A stretch of 5,545 nt of DNA from DASZMJ01 sp035551935 (GCA_035551935.1 DASZMJ010000011.1:1-5545), one strand, 5' to 3'; positions 1 through 5,545 are shown, counted from the first letter of the stretch. Notes: generated from the letters alone by a model not told the origin. Numbers and translations: made by a program.

Positions 1-2
1 CC

Positions 3-1430
3 TCGGGCGAGTCGCGGTCGCTGACCGTCGACATCCCGGCCAAGGCGCTGTTGAACCTGCGTCCCGAGGCGGTCAAGGTGGGCGTGCTGGTCGTCGACAC
101 GACGACGAACCGTGGCGTGAGCAACGAACTCCAGGCGACCGCCCGCAACTTCCCGAGGCCCGACCTCCCCGGCGCCGACGAGGAGGCTGGGCCCGTCGGC
201 TGGGGACGGCCGCTCGAAGGCGAAGGGGCGCGTACCCTGCCGAAGGCCGGGCCCGACGGCCTCGAGTTCCTCCGCGTCGTCGGCACGCCCGAGGCGCCGG
301 GGTTCTTCCTCGCGAGGACCGAGGCCACCAACCGCCAGCTCAAGGCCCGCCTCAAGGGCTACGACCCCAACGCCCGCAAGGCCGACGAGTTCGCGCTCGA
401 CGACGACGCCCAGCCGGCCGTCAACCTCACGCCGCAGCAGGCGCAGGAGTCTCTCAAATCGTTGAGTGAAGCCGACAAGTCCGGCCTGTCCTATCGCCTG
501 CCGACGAAGGACGAATGGCTCCGCGCCGCGAAGGCGGGCAAGACGACGGCGTTCTGGTGGGGCGACGAGCCGAAGTACCCCGAGGGGGCCAACTTCCTCG
601 GCCCCGAGCCCGCCCTGATGGCCGACACGACCGCGACGGCCACGCCGAAGACCGACCCGCCCACCTTCAAGGCCAATCCCTGGGGGTTCGCCCACACGTT
701 CGGCAACGTCGCCGAGTGGGCGACGAGCGGCGACGGCTTCGTCCGGCTCGGCGGCCACTTCCGCACCGAGCCGGCGAACCCCCTGCCCGAGGTCGCCGTC
801 GCCGACCCGGCGCAGGTCGGGCCCGACGCGTACGTCGGCGTCCGCCCGGCGTTCGACCTGTCGGCCGAGGCCGGCGTCGCGTTGATCCGCAAGGCGCTCG
901 GCAACGACGCCGCGTTCTCCAACATCAAGGTTGCCTTCGACCCCGACCGCGCCCTCGCGACGTTGACGGGCGAGGTCAACGACCCCGCGGCCCGTCGGCT
1001 GGCCGATCGGAGGCTCGGGGGCCTCTGGTTCCTGGCGGCGGTCGAGAACAAGCTGGTCGCGCCGACGCTCGGCGCCGGGCACCTCGCGCGGCTCGGCGGC
1101 CTGGGCGGGGCCGTCCGTCGAATCCGGCCGATCGGCCGGACGGTCGACGAGGTGCCCGTCTCGATCCGCTGGGCCCCGTCGCTGCCCTTGAGCGGCTCGG
1201 AATACTGGGTCAACCTCGCGTTGCCCGGTGGCGGGCGCGTGTCCCACGTCCTCCCCGAGCGCTCCCCCGGCCCCGGCGCGACGATCACCGCCTTGCTCGA
1301 CCGCGCCAACGTCCCCGAGGGGGCCGACGTCACCGTCTACCTCAGCCTCGGCGCCCCCGCGGCCGGCCCGACCGCCCCGAACGTCGTCAGCAACGCCGTG
1401 ACGCTCAAGGCACCCATGCCGAAGGGGTGA
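3..1430 (+). CDS. FGE-sulfatase-like domain protein, 5' end outside window
   Basis: The frame is open from base 3 with no stop before TGA at 1428-1430, so the gene is cut by the window edge; 475 residues are visible. The TTG at 51 could be read as a start, but coding continues upstream of it. Numbering from that TTG, residues 80-270 show the SUMF1/FGE fold signature: FFLARTEATN (85-94), YRLPTKDEWLRAAKAG (148-163), WWGDEP, NPWGFAHTFGNVAEWA (209-224), VRLGG and YVGVRPAF. True FGE uses a cysteine pair that binds copper, and this polypeptide has no cysteine at all in the visible part, so sulfatase-activating activity is unlikely; a binding or structural role is my inference. Residues 275-337 resemble a BON domain (LTGEVNDPAARRLADRRL, then AVENKL). 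Residues 360-455 are beta-rich, and the end (NVPEGADVTVYLSL, VSNAVTLKA) resembles the first visible residues (NLRPEAVKVGVLVV, VSNELQATA), suggesting repeated beta-sandwich modules. Family call is fairly sure; cellular role is unknown. Confidence 0.85.
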   Translation, partial: SGESRSLTVDIPAKALLNLRPEAVKVGVLVVDTTTNRGVSNELQATARNFPRPDLPGADEEAGPVGWGRPLEGEGARTLPKAGPDGLEFLRVVGTPEAPGFFLARTEATNRQLKARLKGYDPNARKADEFALDDDAQPAVNLTPQQAQESLKSLSEADKSGLSYRLPTKDEWLRAAKAGKTTAFWWGDEPKYPEGANFLGPEPALMADTTATATPKTDPPTFKANPWGFAHTFGNVAEWATSGDGFVRLGGHFRTEPANPLPEVAVADPAQVGPDAYVGVRPAFDLSAEAGVALIRKALGNDAAFSNIKVAFDPDRALATLTGEVNDPAARRLADRRLGGLWFLAAVENKLVAPTLGAGHLARLGGLGGAVRRIRPIGRTVDEVPVSIRWAPSLPLSGSEYWVNLALPGGGRVSHVLPERSPGPGATITALLDRANVPEGADVTVYLSLGAPAAGPTAPNVVSNAVTLKAPMPKG

Positions 1431-1443
1431 TCGTGCCCGTTTT

Positions 1444-1525
1444 CGTAGCAAGGCACGCTCCGCGTGCCGTCCGCCCACCCATATCGGAAAGATGAGCGGA
1501 CGGCACGCGGAGCGTGCCTGCTACG
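1444..1525. repeat. Inverted repeat pair of GC-rich palindromic unit (REPIN-like)
   Basis: The left arm at 1444-1474 and the right arm at 1496-1525 are complementary over 30 bases, with one extra A at about 1451 in the left arm, around a 21-base loop. Each arm holds its own small palindrome: ggcacgc-tcc-gcgtgcc at 1452-1468 and ggcacgc-gga-gcgtgcc at 1502-1518. Nested palindromes arranged as an inverted doublet are the architecture of REP doublets (REPINs). The element starts 13 bases after the stop codon of the FGE-like gene and could fold into a strong hairpin at the end of that transcript. No run of T follows it, so I do not call it an intrinsic terminator. Confidence 0.8.
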
Positions 1526-1566
1526 CGGAAAGATGAGCGGACGGCACGCGGAGCGTGCCTGCGACG
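1485..1566. repeat. Tandem direct repeat, two copies of 41 bases
   Basis: The unit beginning cggaaagatgagcggacggc occurs at 1485-1525 and again at 1526-1566, directly abutting, with a single difference (T at 1522 against G at 1563). Bases 1567-1577 (aggaaagacga) match the start of the unit at 9 of 11 positions, as if a third copy began and decayed. Each unit contains the ggcacgcggagcgtgcc palindrome (1502-1518, 1543-1559). The first copy also serves as right arm of the inverted repeat. Near-identity of the copies suggests recent duplication or conversion. Confidence 0.85.
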
Positions 1567-1606
1567 AGGAAAGACGAATTCCGTAAGAAATCGGCGAAAC
1601 GGCTCA

Positions 1607-1635
1607 TTGTCCGGCCGCGGGCGACGAAGTACAAC
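1607..1635 (+). promoter_or_regulatory. Possible sigma70-type promoter for the membrane protein-permease pair
   Basis: TTGTCC at 1607-1612 (4 of 6 against TTGACA) and TACAAC at 1630-1635 (4 of 6 against TATAAT) are separated by exactly 17 bases. They lie in a locally AT-richer stretch (1567-1610) between the repeat cluster and the start codon at 1699. Such matches arise by chance fairly often and planctomycete promoters are poorly defined, so this is a weak call. If it is right, transcription would begin near 1642, leaving a leader of about 57 bases. Confidence 0.3.
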
Positions 1636-1643
1636 AGTTCGAG

Positions 1644-1684
1644 GGGGCCCGACGACCGTCGCGGGCCCCGTCGGGGATTCCCCG
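1644..1684 (+). promoter_or_regulatory. GC-rich hairpins in the leader before the membrane protein gene
   Basis: An 8-bp perfect inverted repeat, ggggcccg at 1644-1651 and cgggcccc at 1662-1669, encloses a 10-base loop. It is followed at once by cgggg-att-ccccg at 1672-1684. Both lie just before the Shine-Dalgarno sequence and could affect translation start or mRNA stability. No T tract follows. In such GC-rich DNA short stems are common, so a function is only a possibility. Confidence 0.35.
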
Positions 1685-1687
1685 CGC

Positions 1688-1691
1688 GAGG
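1688..1691 (+). promoter_or_regulatory. Shine-Dalgarno sequence deciding the start at 1699
   Basis: GAGG lies seven bases before the ATG at 1699-1701, a normal spacing. This supports 1699 over the in-frame GTG at 1555, which lies inside the 41-base repeat and would give a 48-residue prefix that is partly repeat-encoded. Confidence 0.55.
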
Positions 1692-1698
1692 TCTGCCC

Positions 1699-3300
1699 AT
1701 GTCGTCGTATGCCGTCCGGAGGCGGCCGGATTCGCCGCCGAGGACCCTGGGCACGCTGAACATCGTCTTCGGCATCATCGCCCTGTGCTGGGGCCTCTGC
1801 AACGACACCATGCTGATGGCCCTCCCAACCTTGATGCAGTTGGCCGGCGAGTCGACGACGACCACGCAGCGGATGCTCGACGAGAAGCAGCGGCGGACGC
1901 TCGAGTCGCTGAAGGAGGAGGAGGCCGCGGCCAAGACGCAGGCCGAGAAGGACCGGCTCCGCAAGGCGCAGGCCAGCCTGCGCGCCAGCAAGGTCGTCGT
2001 GACCTCGACGGCGCAGACGGAGATGCTCTCGAAGTTCCAGATCCACGACCGGCGCTTTTTCGTCCACTACGCGACGGCGCTCGTCACGGGCCTGATCCTG
2101 AACACGGCGATGATCGTCGCGGGCGTGGGCCTGTTGCGGCTCCGGCCGTGGGGGCGGACGCTGTCGCTCTGGGTCGCCGGGCTCCACATCGTGCGGCTGG
2201 TGGCGATGACGGCCTCGATGGTCGTGATCGTCGGGCCGATCTGGACGGCGATGAGCGCGTCGATGACCGCGGCGACGGCGACCGCCGGCATGGACCCGGA
2301 GGCGATCCGGAGCACGAGGGAGTTGAACCGGGCGATCGACATCGCCTTGCAGGCGGGCATGTTCGTCCTCGGCCTGATCTACCCGATCGTGACGCTCTGG
2401 CTGCTCAACACCCGCTCGAGCCTCGCGGCGCTGGGCCTGGCCAAGTCGCCCGAGCCGTTGCCGTTCGACGACTGGCCCGCCTCGGCCCCGGCGCCGTCCC
2501 GAGGCCCCGCGGCGGACGTGGGGCCGTCGAAGCTCGCCGGGGTCCTGCCCGACGCGAGGGGGCCGCGGCGGATCGGCATCCTCGGCATCATCATCGCCCT
2601 GGCGCTCCTGATGACCTGCAACCTGCCGTCGATGATCTTCACCGCCTTCCTGCCGGCGTACGTCCCGATGATGCGGGCGATGGAGAAGACGCAGGCCAAG
2701 CAGTTCGCGGACGAGCGCCTCCGCGGCATCGAGGAGGCCCGCGCCAAGGAGGCGGCGGCCAGGACCGAGGCCGAGTGGGCCGAGGCCCACGCCGAAGTCC
2801 AGGCGCGGGAGGCGACCCCGCCGCAACCGCCGCAGCCGCAGGCGATGTTCTTCGAGGCGATGGACGACCGGCGCGTCAAGCCGTACCTCTGGCTCGACGC
2901 GGCCACGGGCATCGCCCTGAACGTGGCGATGTTCGTCGGCGCCATCGGCCTGATCCAGCTCCGCGAGTGGGGTCGGAAGACATCGAACTGGGTCGCCGCG
3001 ATCAAGGTCCTGCGGATCGCCGCGGCGCTGGCGCTGGGGGTCGGGGTCGTCGCGCCGGCGATCGGCCTGGCGATGGGAGACAGCCTGGGCAAGTTCCTGG
3101 CGCAGATGCCGACGGTCCCCCGCCGCGGCACCAGCCCGGCGGAGTTGAAGAAGTTCATGACGATCGGCTGGACGGCGGGCCTGATCGTCTTCGAGCTGTT
3201 GGCGCTGGTCTGGCCGGTGATCGTACTCTGGGTCCTCTCGCGGCCGGGGGCCCGCGCCGCCTGCCAGCGACCCGGGCGCGGGGGGCGTGACCTGTCGTGA
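1699..3300 (+). CDS. Polytopic membrane protein with internal duplication and coiled coils
   Basis: This 533-residue protein is not one I can assign to a named family. It is two diverged copies of one unit joined by a Pro/Ala-rich linker (about 247-288). Copy 1: helix 17-45, charged coiled coil 56-98, helices about 122-147, 153-180 and 214-236. Copy 2: helix 291-322, coiled coil 323-372, helices about 396-420, 428-456 and 485-513. The strongest match is LNTAMIVAGVGLLRLRPWGR (134-153) against LNVAMFVGAIGLIQLREWGR (407-426), ungapped at an offset of 273 residues; the last helices share P-I/V-V/I-x-LW-L/V-L (229-236, 506-513). Arginines at the N-terminus, in both xWGR loops, in the linker and at the C-terminus fit an N-in topology with eight helices, which places both coiled coils outside the cytoplasm. 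The gene overlaps the ABC-2 permease gene by four bases, so a role with that permease is likely, but its biochemical function is unknown. The start is set by ATG at 1699 with GAGG upstream. Confidence 0.85.
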   Translation: MSSYAVRRRPDSPPRTLGTLNIVFGIIALCWGLCNDTMLMALPTLMQLAGESTTTTQRMLDEKQRRTLESLKEEEAAAKTQAEKDRLRKAQASLRASKVVVTSTAQTEMLSKFQIHDRRFFVHYATALVTGLILNTAMIVAGVGLLRLRPWGRTLSLWVAGLHIVRLVAMTASMVVIVGPIWTAMSASMTAATATAGMDPEAIRSTRELNRAIDIALQAGMFVLGLIYPIVTLWLLNTRSSLAALGLAKSPEPLPFDDWPASAPAPSRGPAADVGPSKLAGVLPDARGPRRIGILGIIIALALLMTCNLPSMIFTAFLPAYVPMMRAMEKTQAKQFADERLRGIEEARAKEAAARTEAEWAEAHAEVQAREATPPQPPQPQAMFFEAMDDRRVKPYLWLDAATGIALNVAMFVGAIGLIQLREWGRKTSNWVAAIKVLRIAAALALGVGVVAPAIGLAMGDSLGKFLAQMPTVPRRGTSPAELKKFMTIGWTAGLIVFELLALVWPVIVLWVLSRPGARAACQRPGRGGRDLS

Positions 3301-5129
3301 ACACGCTCGTCACCATCCTGGCCGGCCCGCTGGCCGGCCCCGAATGCCGGCGGGCCGCGACGCGCGGCTGGCCGCTCCTGGTCCGGCTGATCTTCGTGAC
3401 CGTCGCCGGCCTGATCGTGCTGACGTCTGCGTGGCTGACGTGGATCAACTTCCGGAGCGGCGGCTCGGTCGCCGGCGGCGTCGACCCGGAGTCCGGCCTC
3501 TCGGCCGTGGTGCGCGTGGCCGTGGTGGTGGCCCTGCTGCTCTGCCCGGCGGTGCTGGCCGGCGCCGTCGCCGGCGAGAAGGAGCGGGGCTCGCTGAGCC
3601 TGCTGCTGACGACCCGCGTCAACAGCTTCGAGATCGCCTCGGGCCGGCTCTGGGGCAAGCTCAGCCCGGTGGCGATGACCTTGATGGCCGGCCTGCCGGC
3701 CCTGGCCTGGTTCGCCTTCCTCGCCAGCAGCCCGCCGGCCGTCGTCGCGACGTTGCTGGCCTTGCCCGCGGCCGTTGCCTTCGGCGCCGGCGGGCTGGCG
3801 CTAGGGCTCTCGGCGGTCATGCGGCGCGGGCGCGACGCGTTGATGCTGATGTACCTGCTCACCCTGCTCGCGCTGCTCACGCCGCTCACCGACATCCCCA
3901 CTCCCGCCACCCCGAACCTCGGCGTGATCAGCCCCGTGGGCAGCCAGGTCATCGACCCGCTCACCTCGGGCCGGGACCCGCTGCCGGCCCTGGCGGCCGT
4001 CGCGTTCTGGACGACGACCGGCCTGCTCGGCCTGGCCCTGGCGACCGCCCGCCTCCGCCCGGCCTGCCTCCGGGCCCTCGACGGCGACGCCCGCCGGGGC
4101 CTCCGCAGACGCCGGGGCCGTCGGCGCTGGCTCGTCCCGCCGGTCGACGAAACGAACCCGATGCTCTGGAAGGAGCTCCACATCGAGCGCGTCGCCGTCG
4201 GCGGCACCTTCGGCCGGCTCGTCGGCGCGCTCTTGATCCTGTACCTGGTCGTCTGGAGCACCTGGTACGCGGTCGATTACGGCCTCGCCTATCGAGCCAA
4301 CGACGCCGAGTCGATGCAGGCGGTGTCGCTGGGGATGCATCGGAACATCGGCAATTCGGCGATGTTCTTCGCCTGGCTGATCGAGTGGGCGGTCGGCCTC
4401 CGCGCGGCGGTGGCGATCGCCTCGGAGCGCGAGCGCGGCGACTGGGACGGCCTCATGACCAGCCCGCTCGAGGGTCGCGAGATCGTCCGCGCCAAGCTCT
4501 GGGGCAGCCTCTTCGCGTTGCGCTGGCTGCTCCTGGCCGCGGCGTACGCGTGGACGATCGCCGTCGTCATCGACGCGATGGACCTCGACGAGTTCGGCTT
4601 CCTGCTGGCCGAGGTCTTCCTCGTCGGCGCCTTCATGGCCGCGGCCGGCGTGCGGGCGTCGCTGGCGTCGCGGACGGCGACCCGCGCCATGGGGATCACC
4701 AGCGGCACCTGGCTCGCCGGCCGCGCGGCGGTCGCGGTGGCCGCGACCCTGATGACGCTGCTGGGGGGCTTGATCCTGTTCCTCGTCTGGCTCTGGGCCG
4801 CGGCGATCGGCCTGGTCAACCCGAACGCCACCACCCCCGGCGGCGTCCCCGTGCCGGCGATCCTCGGCCGCTGGGCCCCGATCTCGTTCTATACCGGCTG
4901 GCGGCTCTCGTCGCTGGTGCTCTACGCCGCCGCGACCTTGGCCATCGTCGCCGAGACCGGCCTCCGCTTCGACCGCCTCGCCGGCCGCATGGCCGGCGGC
5001 ACCGTCGCCGTCGCCGTCGACGAGTTCCTCCACGGCTCCCCCATCGTCCAGATCCTCCCCTCCCAGCCCGCGCCCCCGCCGATCGACCCCGCCCCGTTCG
5101 GCCACCCGGAGGAGACGGTGGCGGGGTGA
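3297..5129 (+). CDS. ABC-2 type transporter permease, two fused lobes
   Basis: This 610-residue integral membrane protein is the channel part of an ABC-2 type transporter at the cytoplasmic membrane; the substrate cannot be read from sequence. It has two homologous lobes. Each has a hallmark segment of this permease class: AGEKERGSLSLLLTT with EI and LWG (residues 92-120) and ASERERGDWDGLMTS with EI and LWG (375-403), in equal spacing and offset by 283 residues. Each lobe also opens with a membrane-proximal element (GPLAGPECRR at 10-19; NPMLWKEL at 287-294). I count about twelve hydrophobic helices (roughly 29-50, 69-92, 124-144, 147-174, 180-197, 230-250, then 306-325, 355-376, 404-427, 435-455, 475-504, 537-555), an Arg-rich inter-lobe linker (251-278) and a Pro-rich tail (588-603). 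There is no ATP-binding domain here or in a neighbour. The GTG start overlaps the upstream TGA as GTGA; a G run at 3280-3285 is the only Shine-Dalgarno-like sequence, so translational coupling is likely. Confidence 0.9.
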   Translation: MNTLVTILAGPLAGPECRRAATRGWPLLVRLIFVTVAGLIVLTSAWLTWINFRSGGSVAGGVDPESGLSAVVRVAVVVALLLCPAVLAGAVAGEKERGSLSLLLTTRVNSFEIASGRLWGKLSPVAMTLMAGLPALAWFAFLASSPPAVVATLLALPAAVAFGAGGLALGLSAVMRRGRDALMLMYLLTLLALLTPLTDIPTPATPNLGVISPVGSQVIDPLTSGRDPLPALAAVAFWTTTGLLGLALATARLRPACLRALDGDARRGLRRRRGRRRWLVPPVDETNPMLWKELHIERVAVGGTFGRLVGALLILYLVVWSTWYAVDYGLAYRANDAESMQAVSLGMHRNIGNSAMFFAWLIEWAVGLRAAVAIASERERGDWDGLMTSPLEGREIVRAKLWGSLFALRWLLLAAAYAWTIAVVIDAMDLDEFGFLLAEVFLVGAFMAAAGVRASLASRTATRAMGITSGTWLAGRAAVAVAATLMTLLGGLILFLVWLWAAAIGLVNPNATTPGGVPVPAILGRWAPISFYTGWRLSSLVLYAAATLAIVAETGLRFDRLAGRMAGGTVAVAVDEFLHGSPIVQILPSQPAPPPIDPAPFGHPEETVAG

Positions 5130-5137
5130 ACGACGCG

Positions 5138-5355
5138 TCAGCGGGACCGCCAGAAGGTCAGAACGAAGACGGTGCGATCGGCGTCGTCGATGTCGAACGA
5201 GACCCCGAGCGGCCCCTCGAACATGACGCGGGTCGCGGGTGGGTGGCACGCCCCGCCAGGGCGTGGTCCCCGGCCCGGCCACGCCCTGGCGGGGCGTGCC
5301 ACCCGACTGCGGACCGCCTTCGAGTCGTCGGGCCACTACGAAGCTGGTAGGTCAT
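5138..5355 (-). pseudogene. Decayed RelE/ParE-like toxin gene interrupted by an inverted repeat
   Basis: On the minus strand an ATG at 5355-5353 overlaps the stop of the antitoxin-like gene (ATGA), the usual layout of a toxin partner, and reads MTYQLRS. It then runs into the inverted repeat at 5304-5241. On the far side, 5224-5138 reads 28 codons to TGA, including GPLGVSFDIDDADRTVFVL and ending in TFWRSR. That pattern of a GPL, a beta strand, D-D-x-D/R-T-V and a final beta strand resembles the C-terminal end of RelE/ParE-fold toxins, by my recollection of the family. The two pieces are in different frames (the initial frame instead exits at 5158). Without the repeat only about 154 bases remain, against roughly 250-300 for an intact toxin, so the middle, including the helices and most catalytic or ribosome-binding residues, seems lost. 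The homology of the short C-terminal piece is the weak point; it could be a chance reading frame. Confidence 0.5.
5241..5304. repeat. Perfect 26-bp inverted repeat (REPIN-like element)
   Basis: The arms 5241-5266 and 5279-5304 are perfectly complementary over 26 bases around a 12-base loop. Each arm has an internal 7-bp palindrome (cacgccc-tggcg-gggcgtg in the right arm), so the whole is a doublet of a smaller palindrome, as in REPINs. It lies within the toxin-like locus between two convergent transcription units and could form a stable hairpin in either transcript. No T tract follows on either strand. It shares the GGCACGC opening and nested design with the repeat at 1444-1566 but is a different sequence. 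Confidence 0.85.
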
Positions 5356-5545
5356 GACCGCCCCAACCGGCCCCAGATCTCCGCGAGGGTCCGGCCGCCG
5401 GGCTCGCAGCGGGCGCGCTCCAGAGCCTCGTCGGTCAGGTGGGCCTCGGCCGAGGCGAGGAGGAGGCGACGGTAGTCCTCCTCGGGGAGGAAATGGCCGA
5501 GGGTCCGGCCCGACTCGTCGCGGAGCTCGACGGGCCCGGCGAGGT
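5352..5545 (-). CDS. Antitoxin-like protein, C-terminal 63 residues
   Basis: The minus-strand frame is open from the right edge (first full codon at 5543) to TGA at 5354-5352, with no start codon inside, so the gene begins beyond the window. The visible 63 residues begin LAGPVELRDESGRTLGHFLP, a short beta-hairpin-like segment, continue with the helix-like EEDYRRLLLASAEAHLTDEA, and end in LERARCEPGGRTLAEIW followed by GRLGRS. The combination of a VELRDxxGRxLGxFxP hairpin and a terminal GGRTLAEIW motif is one I recall from small planctomycete antitoxin-like proteins encoded directly upstream of RelE/ParE-type toxin genes. The ATGA overlap with the following remnant fits this. In such pairs the antitoxin normally binds the toxin through its C-terminal helices and represses its own promoter through the N-terminal part; neither can be seen here. 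Codon use matches a real gene. The coding call is firm; the antitoxin label is inferred. Confidence 0.7.
   Translation of the reverse strand, partial: LAGPVELRDESGRTLGHFLPEEDYRRLLLASAEAHLTDEALERARCEPGGRTLAEIWGRLGRS

Noticed and set aside
1444..1525. Intrinsic terminator after the FGE-like gene
   Set aside because: The hairpin is strong but long-looped and not followed by a T tract; it may still affect transcript ends.
1485..1566. CRISPR-like array
   Set aside because: The two 41-base copies abut without spacers and contain internal palindromes; there are no unique spacers and no cas genes.
1405..2826. Long open frame of 473 codons on the minus strand
   Set aside because: It lies opposite the membrane protein gene, reads as Arg/Gly/His-rich low-complexity protein and starts through the repeat cluster; this is the usual antisense shadow in high-GC coding DNA.
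3155..4261. Minus-strand open frame of 368 codons and plus-strand frame from 3287
   Set aside because: Both lie over the permease gene, whose frame alone gives hydrophobic helices and ABC-2 motifs; the others give basic, proline- and arginine-rich strings.
5225..5320. Target-site duplication flanking the inverted repeat at 5241-5304
   Set aside because: The flanks gacgcggg and gactgcgga look loosely alike, but they are imperfect and at unequal distances, so no duplication can be claimed.
3801..5336. Long open frame of 511 codons on the minus strand
   Set aside because: It is opposite the permease gene, runs through the inverted repeat and has Arg/Asp/Gly-rich composition with no recognisable domain; a shadow.
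5158..5355. 65-codon minus-strand frame as an intact small protein
   Set aside because: After MTYQLRS most of its middle is translation of the inverted repeat (GWHAPPGRG and its mirror), so I treat it as a remnant running into the element.
5172..5475. Small plus-strand frames over the inverted repeat
   Set aside because: They are translations of the palindrome and of the antisense of the antitoxin-like gene, with no independent coding signal.

Overview
The window is strongly GC-rich, with G or C at most third codon positions. It carries wide hallmarks that I associate with Planctomycetes (Isosphaera/Gemmata-like bacteria): a formylglycine-generating-enzyme (FGE)-like domain in a large mosaic protein, a two-lobed ABC-2 permease of the type common there, an antitoxin-like protein ending in GGRTLAEIW, and short GC-rich palindromes built on GGCACGC/GCGTGCC. 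The taxonomic call is an inference from these traits and is not a database result.

Layout. (1) Positions 3-1430, plus strand: the 3' part of a gene that starts before the window. It encodes an FGE-sulfatase-like domain without any cysteine, then a BON-like segment and a beta-rich tail. (2) Positions 1431-1698: an intergenic region with a repeat cluster (one inverted and two direct copies of a 41-base palindromic unit), a possible sigma70-type promoter, GC-rich hairpins and a Shine-Dalgarno sequence. (3) Positions 1699-3300, plus: a 533-residue membrane protein made of two diverged copies of a four-helix unit, each with a charged coiled coil. (4) Positions 3297-5129, plus: a 610-residue ABC-2 type permease, also a two-lobe protein, overlapping the previous gene by four bases (GTGA) and probably translated with it. 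(5) Positions 5138-5545, minus: a convergent toxin-antitoxin-like locus. The antitoxin-like gene runs in from the right edge. The toxin gene that begins inside its stop codon (ATGA overlap) appears to be wrecked: a few N-terminal codons, a perfect 26-bp inverted repeat, then a 28-codon piece resembling the C-terminus of a RelE/ParE-type toxin.

How the parts relate. The membrane protein and permease probably form one operon acting at the cytoplasmic membrane. No ATPase is in the window, so the nucleotide-binding partner must be encoded elsewhere. The FGE-like gene is separated from that operon by the repeat cluster and is probably a separate transcription unit. The two repeat loci share an architecture: short imperfect palindromes arranged as inverted pairs, like REP doublets (REPINs). 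One lies in a spacer and one lies inside the decayed toxin gene. I found no tRNA, rRNA, CRISPR array or complete insertion sequence.
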